Origin: a virus
Length of the DNA: 27,853 bases
Virus record (IMG/VR): IMGVR_UViG_3300030430_004151
Location: 6,749-34,601 of that record
Reading direction: 5' to 3' (one strand)
Position numbers and translations under genes: made by a program. Below, piece after piece: positions 7,537-15,160 of the stretch; within the stretch, counting starts at the first letter, position 1, and each line of letters starts with the position of its first letter. The notes under the pieces were generated by a model, which worked only from the letters and a program-made list of their open reading frames with translations, did no database searches and had not been told where the DNA came from.

Positions 7537-9842
7537 CCAACGGAACAAAAGTCTTAAAGAGAGATGGACACAGTGAACAGTTGAACCTTGATAAGGTTCA
7601 TAAGATGACAGAAGAAGCGTGTGAGGGTCTTGCAGGAGTCTCTGCGAGTCAAGTTGAAATTAATTCTGGAATACAATTCTATGACGGAATTAGAACCAGA
7701 GAGATACAAGAGATTCTTGTAAGGTCTGCATCAGACTTAATTGATCTTGATGCACCCAATTATCAATATGTTGCTGCAAGACTATTATTGTATGGTCTAT
7801 ACAAACAAGTGTTTGGTGATTGGAAAGATGGATTTCCAAGTGTTGTTGACCATCTTAAGTCAGGATCTGATAAAGGAATATATGATAAAGATCTAATTAA
7901 TTTATATTCTCAAGAAGAGTGGACAAAGATAAATTCTTGGATAGATCACAGTCGTGATCTAACTTTTACTTACGCAGGTTTAAGACAAGTTGTTGATAAG
8001 TATCTTGTACAAGACCGAAGCACAGGAGAAGTATATGAGTCTCCACAGTTCATGTATATGCTCATAGCAGTGACTATATTTTCTAAATATCCACAGGAGA
8101 CAAGACTCGATTATGTCAAAAGATACTACCAAGCAATCAGCAAGCACAAAATCAACATTCCCACGCCTATCATGGCAGGAGTTAGAACTCCAATTAGACA
8201 ATTTGCTAGCTGTGTTCTTGTTGATATTGATGACACCCTCGATAGCATCTTTAGTTCTGATATGGCTATCGGCAAATATGTTGCACAAAGGGCGGGTATC
8301 GGCATCAACGCAGGTCGCATCCGTGGCATCAACAGTAAAATCAGGGGTGGCGAAGTACAGCACACAGGTGTTGTACCGTTCCTCAAGAAGTTTGAGGCAA
8401 CTGTCAGATGTTGCACTCAAAATGGCATTAGAGGGGGATCAGCGACTGTCCACTTTCCGATCTGGCACCAAGAAATCCAAGACATAATAGTATTAAAAAA
8501 TAACAAAGGAACAGAAGATAATCGAGTTCGTAAACTCGATTATTCAATTCAAATTAGCAAATTATTTTATGAAAGATTTTGTGACAACAAGGAAATTACG
8601 CTTTTTTCTCCTCATGACGTTCCAGAGTTGTATGACAGTTTTGGTACTGAATTATTTGATGAACTATATTGCTCTTATGAGAGTGATGAATCTATCCCCA
8701 AGATTAGGGTAAGTGCTCAAGAACTTATTCTTAATATCTTAAAAGAAAGAGCAGAGACTGGTCGTATTTACATTATGAATATTGACCATTGTAATAGTCA
8801 CAGTTCATTTAAGGACAAAGTTAATATGAGTAATCTTTGTCAAGAGATTACATTACCTACAGATCCAATCAATCATATAGATGATAAGGATGGAGAGATT
8901 GCTTTATGTATTCTTTCTGCAATCAATATTGGAAAGATAAGAAATCTAGATGAGATGGAGGAGTTATGTGATCTATCTGTCAGAGGTCTTGAAGAGTTAA
9001 TTGATTATCAAGATTACCCTGTAGCAGCTGCAGAGATTGCTACGAAAGCAAGAAGGTCACTTGGTGTTGGATTTATTGGATTAGCACATTATCTTGCAAA
9101 AAATAATGTTAAGTATTCAGATCCAAAAGCACTTTCTTTAGTCCACGACATCACTGAAGCCTTTCAGTATTATCTTCTTAAATCAAGTAGTGAAATTGCG
9201 AAAGAGAAAGGTGCTTGTTCAGGATTCAAGAATACTAAATATTCTAACGGAATCTTTCCTATAGATACTTATAAGAAAGATGTTGATGAATTAGTACCTA
9301 ATAATTTGAAGTATGATTGGAATTCTTTACGGAATCATGTACAGGAGTTCGGATTACGACACTCAACGCTTTCGGCACAAATGCCATCGGAGAGCAGTTC
9401 TGTTGTCTCTAATGCAACAAATGGAATCGAACCACCAAGAGGATTCTTGTCAATCAAAAAATCAAAGAAAGGACCTTTGAAGCAAATTGTTCCATCATAC
9501 GGAACTCTCAAAAATAACTATACGCTTCTCTGGGATATGATGAGTAATGAAGGATACATTAACATCGTTGCAGTTATGCAAAAATTCTTTGACCAAGCGA
9601 TCTCTGGTAACTGGAGTTATAACCCAGTTAACTATCCTAATTCAGAAGTTCCAGTTTCTGTAATGGCACAAGATCTTCTCACAACATACAAATATGGTTG
9701 GAAGACAAGTTATTATCAGAACACTCATGATATGAAAACTGATGAGATTGACGAACCATCAGATCAAAATGATAATATCGAATCATTAGTTAACGATCTT
9801 TTACAAGCTCAGGAGGAAACTTGTGACAGTTGCACAATCTAA
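7533..9842 (+). CDS. nrdA: Ribonucleoside-diphosphate reductase, class Ia, large subunit
   Basis: 769 residues from the ATG at 7533, which overlaps the primase stop (ATGA); a TTG 12 nt upstream is in frame but unlikely. An N-terminal ATP-cone starts at VLKRDG (7-12). Active-site residues match E. coli NrdA: C227 and C459 (redox pair), C436 (thiyl radical) in NMSNLCQEI with N434 and E438, and the phosphate-binding block with SNATNGIEPPRG. The C-terminus ends CDSC-T-I, the swinging dithiol (C764, C767) reduced by glutaredoxin or thioredoxin. It reduces NDPs to dNDPs with NrdB for phage DNA synthesis. No nrdC is visible nearby. Confidence 0.97.
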   Translation: MTNGTKVLKRDGHSEQLNLDKVHKMTEEACEGLAGVSASQVEINSGIQFYDGIRTREIQEILVRSASDLIDLDAPNYQYVAARLLLYGLYKQVFGDWKDGFPSVVDHLKSGSDKGIYDKDLINLYSQEEWTKINSWIDHSRDLTFTYAGLRQVVDKYLVQDRSTGEVYESPQFMYMLIAVTIFSKYPQETRLDYVKRYYQAISKHKINIPTPIMAGVRTPIRQFASCVLVDIDDTLDSIFSSDMAIGKYVAQRAGIGINAGRIRGINSKIRGGEVQHTGVVPFLKKFEATVRCCTQNGIRGGSATVHFPIWHQEIQDIIVLKNNKGTEDNRVRKLDYSIQISKLFYERFCDNKEITLFSPHDVPELYDSFGTELFDELYCSYESDESIPKIRVSAQELILNILKERAETGRIYIMNIDHCNSHSSFKDKVNMSNLCQEITLPTDPINHIDDKDGEIALCILSAINIGKIRNLDEMEELCDLSVRGLEELIDYQDYPVAAAEIATKARRSLGVGFIGLAHYLAKNNVKYSDPKALSLVHDITEAFQYYLLKSSSEIAKEKGACSGFKNTKYSNGIFPIDTYKKDVDELVPNNLKYDWNSLRNHVQEFGLRHSTLSAQMPSESSSVVSNATNGIEPPRGFLSIKKSKKGPLKQIVPSYGTLKNNYTLLWDMMSNEGYINIVAVMQKFFDQAISGNWSYNPVNYPNSEVPVSVMAQDLLTTYKYGWKTSYYQNTHDMKTDEIDEPSDQNDNIESLVNDLLQAQEETCDSCTI
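9811..9816 (+). promoter_or_regulatory. Strong Shine-Dalgarno AGGAGG inside the end of nrdA
   Basis: AGGAGG lies within the Gln-Glu-Glu codons near the NrdA C-terminus, 6 nt before a GTG at 9823 that is in frame with nrdB. It is ideally placed for the GTG start but too far (36 nt) from the ATG at 9853 that matches T4 NrdB. It may drive coupled initiation at the GTG. Confidence 0.5.
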
Positions 9843-9852
9843 GATTGAAGGA

Positions 9853-10983
9853 ATGACAGTATTTAATACTGAAAACACTGACACTAAAAAACAACCAATG
9901 TTTTTTGGTCAACCTTTAGGTGTTCAAAGGTATGACAATTTTAAGTATCCAAACTTTGAAAACTTAACAAAATCTCAGTTAGGATATTTCTGGAGACCAG
10001 AAGAGGTATCTCTACAGAAAGATCGTGGAGACTATCAAACATTACGTCCAGAACAAAAACATATCTATACTTCAAATCTAAAGTATCAGATTATGCTTGA
10101 TTCTGTTCAAGGTCGTGCACCAGGTATGGCATTTTTACCATACTGTTCTTTACCAGAATTAGAGGCATGTATGTCTTGCTGGTCATTTATGGAGATGATT
10201 CATTCACGTTCATATACATACGTAATTAAAAATGTTTATCCTGATCCATCTGAAGTTCTTGATAAAATTTTAGATGATCCTCGTATATTAGAACGTGCTT
10301 CAAGCGTAACTGAGTCTTATGATGATTTTATTAATGACGCACAAGAGTGGGGAACTGGTAATATGTGGAAGAACGAATGGAAAGAAAGTCCTACTTCTTC
10401 ATATGAAATCAAAGAATTAAAAAGAAAACTTTATCGTGCGGTAGCCAATGTTAACATACTGGAAGGAATTCGCTTTTACGTTAGCTTTGCTTGTAGCTTT
10501 GCTTTCGGAGAACTTAAACTCATGGAGGGATCAGCAAAAATTATCTCCCTCATTGCCAGAGACGAAAATCAGCATCTCGCAATAACTCAAAACATATTGA
10601 ACTATTGGAGAAAAGGTGATGATCCAGAAATGAAAGAGATAGTCAGAGAAGAAGAAGACTGGACATATAAAATGTTTGGTCGTTGCGTTGATGAAGAGAA
10701 ACGTTGGGCAGAATATTTGTTTAAAGATGGTAGTATGATTGGATTAAATGACAAGTTACTACATCAGTATGTTGAATGGATTGCAAACAAGAGAATGAAA
10801 TCAATTGGTCTAAAACCAATATATGATATACCAGCAAGAAATAATCCATTACCTTGGACTGCACATTGGATATCCTCAAAAGGATTACAAGTCGCACCAC
10901 AGGAAACTGAAGTTGAGTCATATATAGTAGGTGGTATTAAACAAGATGTCAAAAAAGATTCATTCGCAGGATTCAAACTCTGA
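9853..10983 (+). CDS. nrdB: Ribonucleoside-diphosphate reductase, class Ia, small subunit
   Basis: 376 residues from ATG 9853, chosen because MTVFNTENTD...QPMFFG aligns with the T4 NrdB start (MSTVFNTNP...EPMFFG). The alternative GTG at 9823 has a much better ribosome-binding site and would add ten residues, overlapping nrdA by 20 nt. Di-iron ligands are all present: D83, E114, H117, E204, E238 and H241 (RDENQH), plus the radical tyrosine Y121 in EMIHSRSYTY. These positions nearly coincide with E. coli NrdB. It generates the tyrosyl radical passed to NrdA. FWRPEEVS is the typical N-terminal block. Confidence 0.96.
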   Translation: MTVFNTENTDTKKQPMFFGQPLGVQRYDNFKYPNFENLTKSQLGYFWRPEEVSLQKDRGDYQTLRPEQKHIYTSNLKYQIMLDSVQGRAPGMAFLPYCSLPELEACMSCWSFMEMIHSRSYTYVIKNVYPDPSEVLDKILDDPRILERASSVTESYDDFINDAQEWGTGNMWKNEWKESPTSSYEIKELKRKLYRAVANVNILEGIRFYVSFACSFAFGELKLMEGSAKIISLIARDENQHLAITQNILNYWRKGDDPEMKEIVREEEDWTYKMFGRCVDEEKRWAEYLFKDGSMIGLNDKLLHQYVEWIANKRMKSIGLKPIYDIPARNNPLPWTAHWISSKGLQVAPQETEVESYIVGGIKQDVKKDSFAGFKL

Positions 10984-11101
10984 TATTGAATGGGATATGA
11001 ATGCTTTATATGATTCTTTTCGTGATGCTGCAGATGACTATAAAAAAGTTATGAAACAATTAGAAGATGAAAACTCAGAGTGCGAAAGCAAAGGGACGTA
11101 A
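10946..11101 (+). CDS. Small acidic hypothetical protein between nrdB and the nuclease
   Basis: 51 residues: MSKKIHSQDSNSDIEWDM then NALYDSFRDAADDYKKVMKQ and LEDENSECESKGT. The first 38 nt overlap nrdB and the last 35 nt overlap the nuclease gene, both in other frames. An internal ATG at 10997 would give a 34-residue protein starting MNALYDSF. The helical, charged pattern and its filling of the only gap between two conserved genes argue that it is real. Function unknown. Confidence 0.5.
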   Translation: MSKKIHSQDSNSDIEWDMNALYDSFRDAADDYKKVMKQLEDENSECESKGT

Positions 11102-11414
11102 TTTACAAAAGTGGGTTGTTCAACAACTCATAGAAACTTTTGATATACATCCAGAAGATATTAAATCTTGTTCAATGGGAGCAGGAGGTGAAGATGTTGT
11201 GATGGCAAGAGCAGCAAGAGAAAAGTTTCCTTTTAGTGTAGAGTGTAAGAACCAAGAGAAACTAAATGTGTGGGATGCCTATGAACAGGCAAAAGAAAAC
11301 TGCAATGGTTATGAACCCATTGTGGTGATGAAAAAAAATCGGAAACAACCTTTAGTTGTTATTGATGCCGAACATTTTATTTCACTATGTTCTAGGATTG
11401 GTTATAATAAATAA
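11067..11414 (+). CDS. Small PD-(D/E)XK nuclease, resolvase-like
   Basis: 115 residues. The catalytic pattern is clear: SMGAGGEDVV with D43, then FSVECKNQEKLNVW with E59-x-K61 followed by an N-Q pair, and Glu/Arg-rich helix 1 (KGRNLQKWVVQQLIETF). This is the compact PD-(D/E)XK fold of Holliday-junction-resolvase-like or VSR-like nucleases seen in many phages just after nrdB. Substrate specificity cannot be told; recombination or DNA repair during replication is likely. The C-terminal KKNRKQPLVVIDAEHFISL is the conserved closing strand and helix. It overlaps the small gene upstream. Confidence 0.85.
   Translation: MKTQSAKAKGRNLQKWVVQQLIETFDIHPEDIKSCSMGAGGEDVVMARAAREKFPFSVECKNQEKLNVWDAYEQAKENCNGYEPIVVMKKNRKQPLVVIDAEHFISLCSRIGYNK
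11406..11413 (+). promoter_or_regulatory. Late-promoter-like AATAAATA
   Basis: NATAAATA-type late element overlapping the stop codon of the nuclease gene (TAA at 11412-11414), 20 nt before the ATG at 11433. It has the same stop-codon-embedded arrangement as the element at 1041. It is one mismatch from TATAAATA and lies in AT-rich DNA, so only moderate support. Confidence 0.4.
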
Positions 11415-11432
11415 AAATAAAGCTATAGGAAA

Positions 11433-11591
11433 ATGAAATCAACACCTCGCCAAGTTAAAGAAGCAAAGAAAACATATGAAAGAGTCGTTGATCATTTAGT
11501 ATCAGAAGGATACGCAAAAAATAAAACAGATGCAGATAATATTATTGGAGGAATGAGCGAAGAGTGGTATAATATGATTATTAATAACTAA
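11433..11591 (+). CDS. Small conserved hypothetical protein
   Basis: 52 residues: MKSTPRQVKEAKKTYERVV, then DHLVSEGYAKNKTDADNII and GGMSEEWYNMIINN. It is preceded by ATAGGAAA, a fair ribosome-binding site 4-5 nt before the ATG. The helix-loop-helix pattern and the terminal SEEWYNMI block look like a small protein conserved in T4-like cyanophages. Function is unknown. It precedes the 2OG oxygenase by 17 nt and probably shares a transcript with it. Confidence 0.7.
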   Translation: MKSTPRQVKEAKKTYERVVDHLVSEGYAKNKTDADNIIGGMSEEWYNMIINN

Positions 11592-11608
11592 TTCTTTATT
11601 TTTTTATT

Positions 11609-12271
11609 ATGGAAAATTTGAACGCTACTGTGTATGATACCCCCTTTCCTCATATAATATATGATAATTTTTATAATCAAGAGGAGTTAGATTTAATTTG
11701 GGAAGAACTTAAATTTTATACGAAACCAGGAAAACTTCTTGAAGCAAAAGACTTTGGAGGAGTGGTAGATAAAACAAATTCACACGCAATTGCTTTAGAC
11801 GCTGTTTATATAAATGACATTAAAAATAAAGTAAACTACCGAAAACTATCTAGTATTTTAACTGTAAATAGAAAATTATTTTTACCAGAAATATTAGAAC
11901 CTTTTGCTAATATTCATGATTGCTGTTCAATTGCACCACTGGCAAGTTATGATGTTACAAAAATAAGATATTATCACGATGAAGAGTATTATGATGCACA
12001 CATAGATAAAACATTTCAGTTCTTAGCATTCTCATACTTTTATAAAGAACCGAAGAAGTTTGAAGGAGGCGAGTTATATTTCCCTAAGTATAACTATGAA
12101 GTTCCGTGCACAAATAATTCAATGATAATTTTACCTGGTTGGGTAAGACATGGTGTAAAGAAAGTAAGTATAAAAAATTCTGACTATTATGATGGTTGGG
12201 GTAGATATTGTATTTCGAGTTTTTTCTGTTGTGCCAATGAGTTAATGATGGAAACTGCTGGAATTAATTAA
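11609..12271 (+). CDS. 2-oxoglutarate/Fe(II)-dependent oxygenase (prolyl-hydroxylase-like)
   Basis: 220 residues. The facial triad is visible: H131-x-D133 in YDAHIDKTF and distal H181 in WVRHGVKKV; R199 in GRYCISSFF would bind the 2-oxoglutarate C5 carboxylate. EGGELYFP (152-159) and NNSMIILPG (169-177) are typical jelly-roll strands of the prolyl-4-hydroxylase branch. It would hydroxylate a protein side chain or a small substrate. It lies directly beside the convergent tail-fibre genes, so a virion target is a guess. Several 2OG-Fe(II) oxygenases occur in T4-like cyanophages; substrates are largely unknown. The gene converges with the minus-strand adhesin, with 5 nt between stops. Confidence 0.88.
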   Translation: MENLNATVYDTPFPHIIYDNFYNQEELDLIWEELKFYTKPGKLLEAKDFGGVVDKTNSHAIALDAVYINDIKNKVNYRKLSSILTVNRKLFLPEILEPFANIHDCCSIAPLASYDVTKIRYYHDEEYYDAHIDKTFQFLAFSYFYKEPKKFEGGELYFPKYNYEVPCTNNSMIILPGWVRHGVKKVSIKNSDYYDGWGRYCISSFFCCANELMMETAGIN

Positions 12272-12273
12272 CC

Positions 12274-12283
12274 TGCTTAAGCA
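12274..12283. other. Perfect 10-bp palindrome at the convergent gene junction
   Basis: TGCTTAAGCA spans the 5-nt gap between the converging oxygenase and adhesin stops. It has no T-tract and only a 5-bp stem, so it is not a convincing terminator, although no other terminator is visible here. Confidence 0.3.
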
Positions 12284-14064
12284 TGTGTAACTCCAGTTGC
12301 AGTTTGACTTCCAGTAACACTTCCAGTTTGTGCATTACTACCAAATAAAGTTGAATTTGCTGCATTAGATATAGTTACAGTAATACTACCACTTGTTTTA
12401 CGGATGGCAGCACCTGATGCACCACCAGTTCCACCTTCTCCTGTTACGTTTTCTTCATTTTCTGGAGTTCCTGTGTGCACACCTTGTGCTCCGTTTCCAC
12501 CTTTAGATGTTGTTCCATCACCTCCATTATTTCCATTGTCTGTTGGGTTTCCTTCACCATCAGTTCCAGCTCCACCTCTTCCACCTTCGCCAGCAAGACC
12601 ACCACCGCCACCACCACCACCGTGGGCTAGTTTATTTTCTCCCCCATTTCCACCTTTACCACCAGCAGTATTACTACCACTTTCACCAGCATTACCACTT
12701 GCATTTACTGTTTCTAATTCTTGTTCCTCTATTCTCCATAGTTGGTTAACAGGAGAGTTATCAACTTGTACATTTGGTATTCCATTTGTGGAACCAGTAC
12801 TACTGTTTCTTAAATATCTTTTAGAACCAACACCACTACCAACTACAAGTGGATCACCATTTGTATTAATACCAACAATCTGATCACTTCTTACAAATTT
12901 AAATTCTTCACTAATTGATGCAACATCAAATTTAAAATTAGAAGTACCTCCACCAAGATTATTAGTAACTGTAATTGTATCGTTTACTACATATCCTTTA
13001 CCACTCTGGTTAACAGCGACATTAGTAACTACACCACCAGTGCCAACCGTTATAGTAAAAGTAGCAGTATTGTTGCCAGCTCCTTCATTAGTATACTCTG
13101 AAGCACTGATACTGTAGTTTCCAACACTTCTACCTGAATCTGTAGTATTTTTGAAATTATCTACACTTTGAATTATACCCATCTTTCTAAACACTCCATC
13201 AGTGACATCTGCAACATTTACTACTGTGGAAGTAGTATTAAAAAAAACACCTTTGTCAGCGTAAGCTTCTACAGTTCCTCCACTACCCTGTACACCACCA
13301 CTGCCATTCGGTATTCCTTGACCGCCACCACCGCCACCACCATTAGCTCTGTATACTGGTCCTTGCCAAGCTTCTTCTTTTTCTAAGCGTCTATAACCAC
13401 CACCGCCACCACCGCCACCACCAGCAAGGATTGATCCATTATTGATAATTGCTGTTCCCTCATATTGAATACCTAGACCACTACTTCCATCTGTACCATT
13501 TCCTCCATTATTTGCAGGTACTGATTCTTCGGAACCTCCACTAGTTCCACCAGCACCGCCATCTCCACCTGCACCACTTATCAAACCAGAAGATCCAACT
13601 TCAACACTTAAAACTGTTCCAGTCTCCCACTCATTTCCAGTTCTTACAGCACAGTGAGTGACGTTACCTTTTGAAGAACCAATATTTTTATTAACGTGTA
13701 TTCTTACTTTACTACCAGATGAATCATTTACAATTCTATCTTTTGTTGCAGGAAATCCAATCACAGTTCTATTTCCACTCGCTGATCCTGTCTGATATTT
13801 TTCTCTTGCATCAGCTGGATTATTTGCATCAGAAGTATAATAATCTATAATCACATTTAATCTTTTACTGTAAAAATCACTAAATGAAATTTGACTAGAA
13901 CCAACAGCAACAGATTGTGGTATACCAGTATCTAATGGTTGATTAATTAATCCACCCACAGTTTGACTAATTCTATAAGCACCAAGATTATTGTTAGGTG
14001 CTTCACCAAACTCAAATTCTATTTCACTAAATGCTAATGAACTTCCAGAATTTTTAATTGCCAT
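12277..14064 (-). CDS. Glycine-rich tail adhesin-like protein
   Basis: 595 residues. The N-terminus (SLAFSEIEFEFGEAP, then GLINQPLDTGIPQ and SFSDFY) is a conserved leading module of marine phage tail proteins. Two glycine-rich regions follow (residues ~159-263 and ~457-550) with uninterrupted Gly runs at 215-223, 242-248 and 482-489; they are separated by a non-Gly domain (~265-455) containing a NYSISASEYTN and GTGGVVTNVAVNQSGKGY beta-repeat unit. The pattern recalls the polyglycine-II sandwich of T-even gp38 adhesins, where variable loops between Gly motifs bind the receptor. It starts directly after the S74 fibre stop, with GGAGAG as ribosome-binding site. Receptor binding is inference. The polyglycine tracts use GGT/GGC codons and raise local GC. 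Confidence 0.75.
   Translation of the reverse strand: MAIKNSGSSLAFSEIEFEFGEAPNNNLGAYRISQTVGGLINQPLDTGIPQSVAVGSSQISFSDFYSKRLNVIIDYYTSDANNPADAREKYQTGSASGNRTVIGFPATKDRIVNDSSGSKVRIHVNKNIGSSKGNVTHCAVRTGNEWETGTVLSVEVGSSGLISGAGGDGGAGGTSGGSEESVPANNGGNGTDGSSGLGIQYEGTAIINNGSILAGGGGGGGGGYRRLEKEEAWQGPVYRANGGGGGGGQGIPNGSGGVQGSGGTVEAYADKGVFFNTTSTVVNVADVTDGVFRKMGIIQSVDNFKNTTDSGRSVGNYSISASEYTNEGAGNNTATFTITVGTGGVVTNVAVNQSGKGYVVNDTITVTNNLGGGTSNFKFDVASISEEFKFVRSDQIVGINTNGDPLVVGSGVGSKRYLRNSSTGSTNGIPNVQVDNSPVNQLWRIEEQELETVNASGNAGESGSNTAGGKGGNGGENKLAHGGGGGGGGLAGEGGRGGAGTDGEGNPTDNGNNGGDGTTSKGGNGAQGVHTGTPENEENVTGEGGTGGASGAAIRKTSGSITVTISNAANSTLFGSNAQTGSVTGSQTATGVTHA
12598..12621 (-). repeat. (GGN)8 tract encoding eight consecutive glycines
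   Basis: Trinucleotide tract in the adhesin-like gene, residues 482-489 (GGT and GGC codons on the minus strand). Such tracts are prone to slippage by whole codons, which would change Gly-run length without breaking the frame. Confidence 0.8.
13321..13341 (-). repeat. (GGN)7 tract encoding seven consecutive glycines
   Basis: Residues 242-248 of the adhesin-like protein. It follows the loop EAWQGPVYRAN, which separates it from the nine-glycine run; this loop is a candidate variable tip. Confidence 0.8.
13396..13422 (-). repeat. (GGN)9 tract encoding nine consecutive glycines
   Basis: Residues 215-223 of the adhesin-like protein, the longest Gly run, directly before the charged aromatic loop YRRLEKEEAWQGPVYRAN. 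Confidence 0.8.
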
Positions 14065-14745
14065 TTATCTCTCCAAAGTTTTTAATTCATCTACTTCTGA
14101 TTTAAGTTCTTTGATTGCTTCGATTAATAATGGAACGAGTTTATGATATTGTACTGATTTATACCCAGAATCTTGATCTTTGACTATTCCAGGTAATCCG
14201 AGTGCTTCAATTTCTTGTGCAATTATACCAGTATCTTCTCCTTCATAATAAGAATTTCCTTCCTTCCAAGTAAATGTATTACCACTAATTGAAAGCACCT
14301 TAGCAAGAGGATCTTCAATAGGTGTGATGTTATCCTTTAAGTTTTCATCTGATGAAGAATAGAAAGCAGTAATATCTCCAGTTACACGTAATGCTCCAGT
14401 AATATCTATACCTGTACTAAGAGTCTTTAATTTTTCATTACCACTAGCAGCATGACATAGTTTTACCTCACCAGTAGAGTGAGTCATGACTATAAAATTA
14501 TCGCCATTACTCTTTTCAAATACCATTTGATTGCCAGCAATTTGCAATCTCAAATCATCACCACTTCCAGTTGATACGTTATGTAAAATTTTACTGATTC
14601 CGCTAGAAGTGTGTTGTATTGATAATTCTCCTGAATTTCCTAATTTTATAGAATTAGAATCATTCAATTGTAAACTATCACTAGTGGGCAATTCTTGTAT
14701 CTGATTTGCATCACTATTAACTATCAGGGGGATTCTATCTGCCAT
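14065..14745 (-). CDS. Short tail fibre with C-terminal S74 intramolecular chaperone
   Basis: 226 residues. The N-terminal ~125 (ADRIPLIVNSDANQIQELP onward) is a small beta-rich fibre segment. Residues ~130-226 are a Peptidase_S74 chaperone: SDENLK places Ser132 and Lys137 in the S-D-x-x-x-K arrangement of the self-cleaving Ser/Lys dyad, followed by DTGIIAQEIEALGLPGIV, YKSVQYHKLVPLLIEAIKEL and a short coiled coil. In this family the chaperone trimerises the fibre and then cuts itself off just before the serine. Here cleavage would leave a fibre of only ~131 residues, unusually small. A late-type CATAAATA lies 24 nt upstream. The stop abuts the adhesin start. Confidence 0.88.
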   Translation of the reverse strand: MADRIPLIVNSDANQIQELPTSDSLQLNDSNSIKLGNSGELSIQHTSSGISKILHNVSTGSGDDLRLQIAGNQMVFEKSNGDNFIVMTHSTGEVKLCHAASGNEKLKTLSTGIDITGALRVTGDITAFYSSSDENLKDNITPIEDPLAKVLSISGNTFTWKEGNSYYEGEDTGIIAQEIEALGLPGIVKDQDSGYKSVQYHKLVPLLIEAIKELKSEVDELKTLER

Positions 14746-14768
14746 TGATATATAAAGACTTTTGTTTC

Positions 14769-14776
14769 TATTTATG
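14769..14776 (-). promoter_or_regulatory. Late-promoter-like CATAAATA (minus strand)
   Basis: Reads CATAAATA on the minus strand, 23 nt before the fibre ATG, one base from the T4 late consensus. It is the only promoter-like element for the leftward tail genes. Confidence 0.55.
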
Positions 14777-14795
14777 TTATTAAAAATAAAGGATT

Positions 14796-14803
14796 CTAAA
14801 TAA
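14796..14803 (+). promoter_or_regulatory. CTAAATAA element 1
   Basis: First of three identical CTAAATAA octamers that precede small plus-strand genes in this region (others at 15082 and 15732). It lies 30 nt before the ATG at 14834. It may be a variant phage promoter element; function not shown. Confidence 0.4.
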
Positions 14804-14833
14804 GAATGATTTGGTAAATTGAAAATTATTAAA

Positions 14834-15085
14834 ATGTTAGTTATTAAGTGTAAAGTTTGTAATACAGAGTTAAGTAATAAGAGTAAAAAATCTCAATGCT
14901 GCGGTTGTCCAAATATGACCAGTATTTTTGATGAGAAGATTACAGCAAAAGACTTGTCAAAAGTTTTGATAGTCAATTCTGGTGTCAAAAAAAGTAAAAG
15001 AGATGCTCTAACTGACTCTGAATTACAATGGCAAGAGCAAAGAAGAATGAGAAAAGTTCGTCGGTTAGATTTTGAAATTCGCTAA
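14834..15085 (+). CDS. Small zinc-ribbon-like conserved protein
   Basis: 83 residues from ATG 14834; a TTG at 14819 adds five residues but lacks support. The N-terminus is LVIKCKVCNTEL and then KSQCCGCPNM, a CxxC ... CCxC cysteine pattern suited to zinc binding. The C-terminus is a charged helix (WQEQRRMRKVRRLDFE). The layout matches a small conserved protein of marine T4-like phages whose function I do not know. Size and basic tail are compatible with nucleic-acid binding or a transcription modifier, which is inference. No strong Shine-Dalgarno is visible. Confidence 0.7.
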   Translation: MLVIKCKVCNTELSNKSKKSQCCGCPNMTSIFDEKITAKDLSKVLIVNSGVKKSKRDALTDSELQWQEQRRMRKVRRLDFEIR

Positions 15086-15089
15086 ATAA
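15082..15089 (+). promoter_or_regulatory. CTAAATAA element 2
   Basis: Second identical octamer, overlapping the stop codon of the zinc-ribbon-like gene (TAA at 15083-15085), 71 nt before the next ATG. Confidence 0.35.
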
Positions 15090-15160
15090 AAATACTTAGA
15101 TCAATAACTTGTCGTGGAGAAATAGACGAGGAGATCATAAGGGAAGAATTTTTTACCAGA

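Noticed and set aside
7980-8420. Minus-strand 146-codon frame within nrdA
   Set aside because: nrdA is certain here from active-site motifs; the antisense frame has no recognisable domain or promoter.
8113-8487. Plus-strand 124-codon frame within nrdA in a different phase
   Set aside because: Overlaps conserved nrdA sequence entirely and has no ribosome-binding site or motif; it follows from local codon bias.
12404-12883. Plus-strand open frame rich in proline (159 codons)
   Set aside because: It is the antisense of the polyglycine adhesin gene; glycine codons read backward give proline. No start signal or domain.
12598-13422. Repeated CCACCN tracts considered as a CRISPR-like or tandem DNA repeat
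   Set aside because: They encode polyglycine in a single open frame; there are no regular spacers.
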